A stretch of DNA of 64,000 bases, taken from positions 6,076,001 to 6,140,000 of the forward strand of contig NZ_CP036289.1 of assembly GCF_007748115.1 (NCBI RefSeq). Reading direction: 5' to 3'. Position 1 is the stretch's first letter, and every line of letters starts with the position of its first letter. The notes beneath the pieces are model-generated. The model had not been told where the DNA came from. It saw only the letters and a list, made by a program, of their open reading frames with translations, and ran no database searches. Of the stretch, positions 56,985 through 64,000 are shown in pieces. Made by a program: the position numbers and the translations under genes. The DNA comes from Bremerella volcania (GTDB taxonomy: Bacteria > Planctomycetota > Planctomycetia > Pirellulales > Pirellulaceae).

Positions 56985-57938
56985 CTAGGGCAACGAAGCG
57001 ACTTCGTTTCGGCCGATTGTTGAGAGGGCCTCGAAGATCACGTTATCGATCGTCTGCGGAATGCTGGTCACCGAACCGTCGCACATCACGAAGTTCATCG
57101 TGCCAGCGGCGTGCAAAGCGCCCCATGCGCGATAACACTTCCAATGCTGGCTGCCGCCGGTCGCCGCGTAACAGGCATCCCAGTCGGGAATTCGCGTGTA
57201 CGACTCAGGCTGAGCCGCCGCCAGGTTATGAAAGCTATGCGAACTGGCCCAAAACGTTTTGCAATCTGGCCGCGTCTTGGTGTGGTATTCGCCGACCAAC
57301 AATGTGTTGGTCGAACCATCGGTGATCGTGGCGAAACGCTCGCAGTTGAGTCCGTTCACGCCTGACACGTGCAGCGGACCGATGGATTCTTTCTCGGAGG
57401 CGGTATAAGTACCGGCGTAAGGAGGATAGTCGAAATAGCCGTTGGCCCCGCGGAACCGTCGGCCGATGTTCCCCTTGTAAGAGCCAGGGGCGATGTCGAA
57501 TGTGATGAGCTGGCTAGGCTGGGTGAGTACTTCGGAATTCACGTCCGACGGACAGAGCATGGCCGGCAAGATGGTCTGCAAAACATCCTGATTATCGGCA
57601 TGCGAGTTGTGGACGCTCTGATTGTATTGCTCGAATAGCGCAGACTGCTCTAAAAACGGCAGAATGGAAACGGCCCAGTTCGTGAGACTTTTGTTGGCCG
57701 CGGTCGTCAAATCGAGATTGACGCTACCGGGCGGAAAGACCTGGTAGGTGTCGTGATAGTTGTGCATTGCCAAGCCGATCTGCTTGAGCTGGTTGCTGCA
57801 CTGCATCCGGCGAGCGGCCTCGCGGGCTTGCTGCACGGCGGGAAGCAGCAGGGCAATCAAGACACCGATGATCGCAATGACGACGAGAAGCTCGACGAGC
57901 GTGAACCCACGCTGGGGCCGACCAGTAGACAAAACCAT
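56985..57938 (-). CDS. DUF1559 protein with prepilin-type N-terminus
   Basis: 317 residues from ATG 57938. [20 protein letters not shown] with cleavage Gly at residue 11; [35 protein letters not shown]. The C-terminal motif is HAAGTMNFVMCDGSV, with ten residues between His and Asp instead of nine. The only complete module on the minus strand. Confidence 0.92.
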   Translation of the reverse strand: MVLSTGRPQRGFTLVELLVVIAIIGVLIALLLPAVQQAREAARRMQCSNQLKQIGLAMHNYHDTYQVFPPGSVNLDLTTAANKSLTNWAVSILPFLEQSALFEQYNQSVHNSHADNQDVLQTILPAMLCPSDVNSEVLTQPSQLITFDIAPGSYKGNIGRRFRGANGYFDYPPYAGTYTASEKESIGPLHVSGVNGLNCERFATITDGSTNTLLVGEYHTKTRPDCKTFWASSHSFHNLAAAQPESYTRIPDWDACYAATGGSQHWKCYRAWGALHAAGTMNFVMCDGSVTSIPQTIDNVIFEALSTIGRNEVASLP

Positions 57939-58178
57939 AGGGAGTTCCTTAGAAGAGATAATGAGGAACCAACTATCCGGATGGAACTACGCTCAGTCAG
58001 GCGTTTTGTCCCATTCATATGGGTGAATAGCCACACCCACCATAAAGTATTTCCCAAACTGAGGCAATTTTTATTCTCACATTCGGTGAGGATGCCGTGG
58101 CGACATTGCTCTAGGTTGAATGGGGAGCTGGGCGGTACGATACCAGGGTTGCGACTTTGACCAAGTAAGGGTGCTATC

Positions 58179-58646
58179 ATGCGAACGATCGTTCTCACAT
58201 TCCTGTTGCTATTGGCTTCGACTCAAGTAACGACTGCTCAACAAGTTAACTACATCGGCCCGGGCAACGTACGTCTGCCGGACGGTCTAGTGTCATACAT
58301 GCGATACTTGCAGGCAGAGCAGCTTGAATCGCTGAAGCTGTTTACGACCTACCTGGAAAAGCGGGTGGAAGAGAAAGCCGTTCCCGAAGGCATTTTGCTG
58401 AACGCTCAAGCGATTTACACCGAAGCCCAGCTCCGCGCCACGGACGACCGTGCGGTGAAGCAAGAAAAACTGGATGAACTGGTCGAGATTGAAAACAAAC
58501 GCATCAAGCTCGATTCCCAGACGCCCAATACCACCTGGTTCGGCGTCGATCGGGTGGCCATCGGGAAGATGATGAAAGCGGAATACGAGGCCTTTAGCAA
58601 GGAGGCCGCCCTCCCAGAGAAAACGTCCTCACGCAAACTAAGATGA
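58179..58646 (+). CDS. Secreted helical protein of unknown function
   Basis: 155 residues. Signal peptide (LTFLLLLASTQVTTAQ), then a charged, mostly helical mature part (LESLKLFTTYLEKRVEEKAV, QEKLDELVEIENKRIKLDSQ). No family recognised. It overlaps the next gene in an ATGA arrangement (58643-58646), so the two are translationally coupled. ATG 58179 follows TAAGG. Confidence 0.72.
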   Translation: MRTIVLTFLLLLASTQVTTAQQVNYIGPGNVRLPDGLVSYMRYLQAEQLESLKLFTTYLEKRVEEKAVPEGILLNAQAIYTEAQLRATDDRAVKQEKLDELVEIENKRIKLDSQTPNTTWFGVDRVAIGKMMKAEYEAFSKEAALPEKTSSRKLR

Positions 58647-59200
58647 CCCACTACGCATCCTCCATTCCGGCCCCGCACGTCGATTTGATCGCAGAAGACG
58701 GTTGCAAGGTTCCCCTGGCTCATCTGTATGCGAAGCGTCCGTTACTGCTACAGTTCTCGCGGCACTTGGGCTGTGTCTTCTGCATCGATCACGCCAAGCA
58801 GTTGCTCAAGCACTACGAGACCTTCACGCGGCATAACCTGGACGTGGCCCTGGTCATCATGGGTGGGGCAGACGAGGCCAGGAAGTTCCGCGAAGCGCTC
58901 AAGCTGACTTTTCCGGTGTATGCCGACCCGGATCAAAGCGTGTACCAGGCCTTTGAAGTTCCTCGCGGCAACGTTTGGCAAGTTGCCGGGCCACAGCTAT
59001 GGTGGGAAGGTCTCAAGGCCCTCACGCGGAGCGGTATCGGCCGACCACGAGGAGACTTGATGCAGCTGTCAGGCACCTATCTGATCGACACCAACGGTCA
59101 GATCGTGTGGGACTTCCGTCCCTCGTCGTCGGTCGAGTTTCCCAATATCGACGAGATTTTGGTGGCCGCCGATACGCTCACGCCGATCGCGGATGCTTAA
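58643..59200 (+). CDS. Peroxiredoxin-like (AhpC-TSA_2) protein
   Basis: 185 residues, no signal peptide. Thioredoxin fold: APHVDLIAEDGCKVPLAHLY, LLLQFSRHLGCVFCIDHAKQ with the redox pair Cys 44 and Cys 47, and VALVIMGGADEARKFREALK. Close to the AhpC/TSA_2 branch that reduces peroxides or protein disulfides in the cytosol; activity not proved. Coupled to the upstream secreted protein. Confidence 0.85.
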   Translation: MTHYASSIPAPHVDLIAEDGCKVPLAHLYAKRPLLLQFSRHLGCVFCIDHAKQLLKHYETFTRHNLDVALVIMGGADEARKFREALKLTFPVYADPDQSVYQAFEVPRGNVWQVAGPQLWWEGLKALTRSGIGRPRGDLMQLSGTYLIDTNGQIVWDFRPSSSVEFPNIDEILVAADTLTPIADA

Positions 59201-59291
59201 CACGCTAGCGGCGAACCCTTCACTGACCAGCGGCATCTTGTGCTTATAATGCACGTTTCCATCCTGCGCCCTTTCGTACGGTGTACGCTTC

Positions 59292-60740
59292 ATGTCGATG
59301 ACGCAGATCGAAGAGACCGCCCCGCGCACGTCGATGACGTCGAAGGGGGATCTGCGCGCCGTGATGACGATCGCCACACCGGCGCTGGCCGAGCAGTTCC
59401 TGGAATTTTGCGTCGGCACGACCGATACCTACCTGGCCGGTAACTGCCTATCCGCCGAGAACTCGGTACCCGCGGTGGCTGCCGTCGGTTTGATGGCTTA
59501 CAGCTGCTGGATGATTTTCGTCATCTGTGCGTCGATCGGTATCGGCGCGACCGCGGTCGTGGCCCGAAACATCGGGGCTGGCAATTGGCAGGACGCCGAA
59601 CTTGCCACCGAGCAGGCCATTTCGTTGGGCATGATTTTGAGCCTTGTCACGACCGTTCTGTTTTGGTTTCTGGCCGATGATTATGTCGCCGCGATGCAGC
59701 TCGAAGGGCAGGCCTACGACATGGCCCTTACGTACCTTCGTATCCTCATCCCGGCGATCCCCGGCTTCATGATGATCGCGATCACGACGGCTTGCCTGCA
59801 CGGAGCAGGCGATACGGTGACCGGCCTGATCGTGATGACGATCGTCAACGTATTGAACATCGCGATCAGCGCCGCTTTGGCAATTGGCGTGGGGCCGATT
59901 CCCAAGCTTGGCTGGAGTGGCATCGCAATCGGAACCGCGGTCAGTCATGCAATTGGCGGACTGCTTCTGCTGGCGATTCTGTTTCAAGGAAGAGCGCACC
60001 TGAAAGTGCAATGGCGCGGCATGTGGCCGAACGTCGAAAGGATGCGACGCCTACTGCGTGTGGGACTACCAGGCGGATTGAACGATGCGATCGTGCTGTC
60101 ATCCCACCTGTGGTACCTGGGCATCATCAACAGCCTGGGCACGACACAAGCCGCCGCGCATGGACTGGCGATTCGCTTGGAGTCTCCTGGGTTTCTGGCA
60201 GCCTGGGCGTTTGCCGTATCGGCTTCGTCCCTGACCGGTCAGCACCTGGGGGCCAACAATCCACGTCGAGCGACCCGGGCAACGCTCGTGTCGCTATCGA
60301 TCTGCTTCGCGTTGCTCTCGGCGTACTCGCTGACGATCATGCTCGGAGGGGACTTCGTGGCCAACCTGTTTCTCGGCTTTCCTGAATCAGGGACCACCGC
60401 GTTTTCGACTAGCGAAGCCGTGCTGAAGATCCTATGGATCATGGCGGCCTGCTTGCCGTTTTACGCCGTGTTCAGTGTGATCAGCGGCTCGCTACGCGGG
60501 GCCGGCGATACCACGTGGCCGCTTTTGATCACGTTCGTCGGCTTCCTGCTGATCCGCATGCCGTTTACTTACTGGCTGGCATGGGAAACGATCGAGATCC
60601 CACTGACCGGCATCGCACTAAGCGGTGTCGGCTGGGGCCTGACCGGAGCGTGGATAGCCATGCTACTGGATAACGTTGCCCGCATGATTCTCATCCTGCT
60701 ACGTTATTGGCACGGGGCGTGGACGCGGATTGAGGTTTAG
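59292..60740 (+). CDS. MATE-family efflux transporter
   Basis: 482 residues, twelve membrane helices. Begins with a Thr/Glu-rich tail, then LRAVMTIATPALAEQFLEFC and TDTYLAGNCLSAENSVPAVA. ITTACLHGAGDTVTGLIVMT and SVISGSLRGAGDTTWPLLIT are the paired MATE motifs in the two halves. Likely exports drugs or metabolites with H+ or Na+. It is convergent with the NDH-2-like gene and shares four bases with it at the stops. Confidence 0.92.
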   Translation: MSMTQIEETAPRTSMTSKGDLRAVMTIATPALAEQFLEFCVGTTDTYLAGNCLSAENSVPAVAAVGLMAYSCWMIFVICASIGIGATAVVARNIGAGNWQDAELATEQAISLGMILSLVTTVLFWFLADDYVAAMQLEGQAYDMALTYLRILIPAIPGFMMIAITTACLHGAGDTVTGLIVMTIVNVLNIAISAALAIGVGPIPKLGWSGIAIGTAVSHAIGGLLLLAILFQGRAHLKVQWRGMWPNVERMRRLLRVGLPGGLNDAIVLSSHLWYLGIINSLGTTQAAAHGLAIRLESPGFLAAWAFAVSASSLTGQHLGANNPRRATRATLVSLSICFALLSAYSLTIMLGGDFVANLFLGFPESGTTAFSTSEAVLKILWIMAACLPFYAVFSVISGSLRGAGDTTWPLLITFVGFLLIRMPFTYWLAWETIEIPLTGIALSGVGWGLTGAWIAMLLDNVARMILILLRYWHGAWTRIEV

Positions 60741-62383
60741 CGCTGCACGGCGTCATCAACCGACGCTTCTTCATCCGCGTTTTGCTGCATGCGTTTCCGA
60801 TGGATCTCGGCCATTGCTTCGGCGGCACCAGGGACGTACTGGATGATCGAGTCGAACGCATCGCGCGGCAGGCTGACCAGGTCGGTCGACTCGACGGCCC
60901 TCACGGTCGCGCTGCGGGCTTTATGCGAGAGGAGAGCCATTTCGCCGATCACATCTCCTTCGCCGGTGGTATTGACGACGCGCCCGTCGACTTCGATCTC
61001 GAGCTTTCCCTTGGCCACAAAGTACAATCGGTCGCCGAAGTCTCCCTGGTGAAAGAGGGTCTGCCCGGCGGCCAGATGTTCGCGGCGAACTTGTTGTTCG
61101 TCGTGGACGTTCAGCTGCGTGATGTCGCGGGGGAGGAAAAAGTCTTTCAGCCAGTCCAAAAACACACGAATCTTGCGATCCAAACCAGGCATCTTGCCGA
61201 CATAGATGGCCCGCCACATGACCCAGGCGATGAAGCCAGAAAACGTGAAGCCCAACACTTCCGCGACCGCACAGCGAGCGCCCAGCGAGGCCAGCTTGCC
61301 GAGACCGGCGAACTTGAATCGCTTTCGTGGCTTGGCCTGCAGCGTGGCCAGGATGTTCTCGGCACAGATCACGGCCTGACGCACGGCATACTGGGCGGTG
61401 GGCGGGCTGAAGTAGCCTTCGCCACTGGGAACGGCCGCACAGTCCCCCAAACTCCACACGCCTGGATGACTGGTCGATTCCATTTCATCGCTGACCAGAA
61501 TACGCCCACGCTCGCGTTCCAGCGGTGTATCAAGGATCACCTGGTGCGGTTCGGTCGGCACGGTGGCGACGACTGTACGCGTGGGGATCGTGACTTGCTC
61601 GTTGTTCTCTTTGCACAAAATGATCGCGCGATCGGCCGAGACTTCGTGCAGACGATGCTCCAACACGATATTGATCCCGCGCCGACGCAGTAGCTTATCG
61701 GCATAGGTAGCGAGGCTTTCTTTCATCTCCGGCAGAATGCGATCGGCACTTTGAACCAAGACCATCCGCAAGTCGTTTCGCGTGATCCGAGGAAACGAAC
61801 GGACCGCCTTCTTGAGGAAGTCGTCCATTTCGGCGATGCACTCGACGCCCGAGAATCCACCCCCGGCGACCACGAACGTGAGCAGGCGTTCGCGTTCTTC
61901 GGCGTCCTCGCAAACGCTCGCTTCTTCCAGCATCTGCACGATATGGTTCCGCAGCCGCAGTGCGTCTCCCAGGTACTTAAATGGGATCGCATGCTCATAC
62001 ATGCCAGGCACCATGTTGTGGGCCAACTGATTCCCCAGCGCGATAACCAAGTGATCGTACTTGAGTACTTCGGACCGTGGCACGCGGCCGGGAGAAAGCT
62101 GCACGGTCATGTTGTCGACGTCGATCTTTTCGATCTGACGCGTGTACAGGACCACGCCTGGGGCGGTACGGCGAATGGGGCTGATGACGTGCAACTGCTC
62201 GACCGCCCCTGAAACCACTTCGGGCAGAAGCGGCTGAAAGGTGATATAGTTCTCTTCGCTGACGAGAATCACTTCGACGTCCAGGTTCGCCTTGTGAAAG
62301 CGTTTCGAGCGCCGAAGCAGTTCGCTCGCCGTATACACGCCGCCGAAGCCGCCACCGAGAATGATGATCCGTTTCTTTTCCAT
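60737..62383 (-). CDS. NDH-2-like flavoprotein with C-terminal cyclic-nucleotide-binding domain
   Basis: 548 residues. Dinucleotide motifs GGGFGGVY (FAD, about 10-17) and VVAGGGFSGVE (NADH, about 173), the flavin motif WSLGDCAAVPSGE, and the membrane-associated segment RCAVAEVLGFTFSGFIAWVM before about 420 mark a type II NADH dehydrogenase. After it, FHQGDFGDRLYFVAKGKLEI and GEMALLSHKARSATVRAVES form a cNMP-binding domain with the Glu and Arg-Ser of the phosphate cassette kept. It probably passes electrons from NADH to quinone at the inner membrane, with binding of cAMP or a relative to modulate it. The ligand is inference. Confidence 0.9.
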   Translation of the reverse strand: MEKKRIIILGGGFGGVYTASELLRRSKRFHKANLDVEVILVSEENYITFQPLLPEVVSGAVEQLHVISPIRRTAPGVVLYTRQIEKIDVDNMTVQLSPGRVPRSEVLKYDHLVIALGNQLAHNMVPGMYEHAIPFKYLGDALRLRNHIVQMLEEASVCEDAEERERLLTFVVAGGGFSGVECIAEMDDFLKKAVRSFPRITRNDLRMVLVQSADRILPEMKESLATYADKLLRRRGINIVLEHRLHEVSADRAIILCKENNEQVTIPTRTVVATVPTEPHQVILDTPLERERGRILVSDEMESTSHPGVWSLGDCAAVPSGEGYFSPPTAQYAVRQAVICAENILATLQAKPRKRFKFAGLGKLASLGARCAVAEVLGFTFSGFIAWVMWRAIYVGKMPGLDRKIRVFLDWLKDFFLPRDITQLNVHDEQQVRREHLAAGQTLFHQGDFGDRLYFVAKGKLEIEVDGRVVNTTGEGDVIGEMALLSHKARSATVRAVESTDLVSLPRDAFDSIIQYVPGAAEAMAEIHRKRMQQNADEEASVDDAVQR

Positions 62384-62637
62384 CGAGTCTTCCGCTGCCT
62401 GTGAAGAACTGCCGGGAGTGCAATCCGCCTTCGGTCGCCTATTGTAACCAGTTTATTCGTCACAATCGATTCGCGGCGCTTGCACCTGAAGAAAGCCCTT
62501 TTTACAGTAAAAATGAGCGACTGGCGCGGCATCCTTTTGTTAATCCAACAACAAGATTCCGCTTCCGATCTTTCGCCACAACCACCACTTATCTGAGAAA
62601 GAACCCGGCGCCGCCGCTGGCACTGGGAAATCGCCTA

Positions 62638-63402
62638 ATGAAGATTCGCCTGCTCATGCCGTCAGTCGATCATCAAAGTCGGCTGCAATTCGCGGTCTCG
62701 GTCTTGATTGACGAGCACATCGCAATCGATACCGGCGGGCTCCCTTACCTGGGCTGCATTGACGCTCAGCGTGCCGTCGACCACGTGCTGCTCACCCATT
62801 CGCACATCGATCATATTGGCGGGCTGCCCCTGTTTCTCGATAACATCTATGCGCCTTCGCTTGAGTGCCCGGCGGTGTATGCAGGCGAGGCGACGTGGAA
62901 CTGTCTGGAAGACCATGTCTTCAACGACCAGGTCTGGCCAGACCTCCAGCGTATTGCCGGTACCGAATTCCCTTTCTACCGGAAGCAGATCCTCGACCCG
63001 CACCGCCCGGTCAAGATTGCCGATTACCAGGTCACGCCGATTCCACTGGAGCACATCGTTCCGACGCTTGGGTACGTGTTCGAATCGGAAAACGGCACCG
63101 CGCTGTTTGCCTGGGATACGGCTCCGTTTTTGGAGTTCGACAAGATCGTTCAGTCGATTCCGAACTTGAAGATCATTTTCCTCGACGCCAGCTTCCCCAA
63201 CCAAATGCAGTGGCTGGCCGAAAAGAGTTTGCATACGACGCCAGGGCAATTCAAACGACAGATCGAACACGTCGCCCCCGACGTACGCATCGTCGCCGTG
63301 CATCTGAAGCCAGGCTTCCACGATCAGGTTTCTGAAGAACTAAAGGCGTTGGGCATGCCCAATGTGGAAGTTGCCTGCCATGATGCGGTGTACGAGATTT
63401 AG
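62638..63402 (+). CDS. MBL-fold metal-dependent hydrolase
   Basis: 254 residues from ATG 62638. The metal motif THSHIDHIGG (53-62) is HxHxDH; an Asp in LFAWDTAPF and a His in VAVHLKPGF fit the later ligands. The layout resembles RNase Z-type phosphodiesterases and class II cyclic-nucleotide phosphodiesterases; it could hydrolyse a phosphodiester. It is divergent from the cNMP-binding oxidoreductase with a 254-bp spacer (62384-62637) that should hold both promoters. Substrate unknown. Confidence 0.8.
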   Translation: MKIRLLMPSVDHQSRLQFAVSVLIDEHIAIDTGGLPYLGCIDAQRAVDHVLLTHSHIDHIGGLPLFLDNIYAPSLECPAVYAGEATWNCLEDHVFNDQVWPDLQRIAGTEFPFYRKQILDPHRPVKIADYQVTPIPLEHIVPTLGYVFESENGTALFAWDTAPFLEFDKIVQSIPNLKIIFLDASFPNQMQWLAEKSLHTTPGQFKRQIEHVAPDVRIVAVHLKPGFHDQVSEELKALGMPNVEVACHDAVYEI

Positions 63403-63422
63403 CCGTTCGCAACGAGTGGCAG

Positions 63423-64000
63423 CTACGCGTACAACTCCGCCAATCGATCGTGGTACGGCCCGTCTCCCATCAAGTCTAAGCTCTTCGCTAATCGCTTTTG
63501 ATCCGACTTGCGTGGCAGGTTTTCGAGTGCGGTGAGGACCTTCTCGACCTTCTCGGTATCTAGGCTCGAGGTCAGCGGCAGACCCAGGCCCATGATGAAC
63601 TTGGCGCGCTGCAAGTCGGCGAACTTCGTGGGATCGTCCTGCATGGCTTCGAAGAGCGCGGTGACCGCCTTCTGAGCCAGGGCCAGTTCGTCCCAGTCGT
63701 GCTCTTTGGCCGCTTCCAACATGTACAAGTATTGATAGACGGCGAACGACATCGGCCCCGACGTCACCCCGACGCGCTGCTTGTTCTCGATGTTCGAGCG
63801 CGGGCCTTCGCTGAGTGCCTGAGCCAAATGGGGGTCCCATCCCTGGACGATCTTCAGTTTCGACAGTCGTGGGCTGAGGAGGTACTCGCGCGTGCTCGCC
63901 AAGTAATCGGCCTCGGTGATCTTGGCCGCGACGATCTTATCGCCACCCGGCAGATCGAGTAGCTTTTCGGTCGCGGATGCCGGCAGGGGAACGCCACTCA
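63423..64000 (-). CDS. Helical protein of unknown function, partial (runs off the right edge)
   Basis: The frame is open from the stop at 63423 to the edge of the window, so the start lies outside; a TTG at 63902 is only an internal codon. At least 191 residues, mostly helical and charged (VEKVLTALENLPRKSDQKRL, LGLPLTSSLDTEKVEKVLTA). No family recognised. It is convergent with the MBL-fold gene. Confidence 0.7.
   Translation of the reverse strand, partial: SGVPLPASATEKLLDLPGGDKIVAAKITEADYLASTREYLLSPRLSKLKIVQGWDPHLAQALSEGPRSNIENKQRVGVTSGPMSFAVYQYLYMLEAAKEHDWDELALAQKAVTALFEAMQDDPTKFADLQRAKFIMGLGLPLTSSLDTEKVEKVLTALENLPRKSDQKRLAKSLDLMGDGPYHDRLAELYA

Overview
The window reads as chromosomal DNA of a planctomycete, probably Pirellulales and close to Blastopirellula or Bremerella; the taxon is an inference. 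The grounds are many DUF1559 proteins with a prepilin-type N-terminus, their small partner lipoproteins, two sulfatases, NHL and PQQ-type beta-propellers, a sugar dehydrogenase fused to cytochrome c, a Ser/Thr kinase with an extracytoplasmic sensor, and moderately high GC. I saw no tRNA, rRNA or CRISPR array.

Layout: 1-4800 carries a leftward NHL / sugar-isomerase-like / sulfatase operon (the sulfatase runs off the left edge), a quinone-oxidoreductase-type dehydrogenase and an SDR. 4800-7880 is an AT-richer accessory island. In it a subtilisin-like gene and a small gene with two Trypco2-like domains once formed a tight pair, now split by a complete ISAs1-family element (6113-7371) with 17-bp terminal inverted repeats and a 10-bp target duplication. 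8000-13400 holds DUF1559 genes, a lipoprotein and a PDC-sensor kinase. 13700-31700 holds paired TPM-domain proteins, an MBOAT pair, a secreted HExxH protein, an amino-acid permease, DUF1593 and DUF1254 proteins, a glycosyltransferase, a HEAT-repeat protein, small membrane proteins and a SulP transporter. 32100-41200 holds another DUF1559/lipoprotein module, a BlaI/M56 regulator-protease pair, a PQQ-propeller protein, an M28 peptidase, DUF4259 and a second sulfatase. 41400-51750 holds the sugar dehydrogenase fusion and three DUF1559/lipoprotein modules; the first two are tandem paralogues with related leaders. 51980-56240 is rph-argF-argD-argB on the minus strand, with a palindromic repeat in three of its spacers or flanks. 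56500-64000 holds a last DUF1559/lipoprotein module, a peroxiredoxin-like protein, a MATE exporter, an NDH-2-like oxidoreductase with a cyclic-nucleotide-binding domain, a divergent MBL-fold hydrolase and a partial gene at the right edge.

How the genes work together: the arg cluster supplies three steps of arginine synthesis; the sulfatases, sugar-isomerase-like protein and sugar dehydrogenase fit growth on sulfated polysaccharides; BlaI and M56 form a proteolytic signalling pair. The six pilin-like plus lipoprotein modules are a repeated two-gene unit of unknown role on the cell surface. The most unusual locus is the peptidase/Trypco2 pair, which resembles conflict (defence) systems and appears recently interrupted by the insertion sequence.
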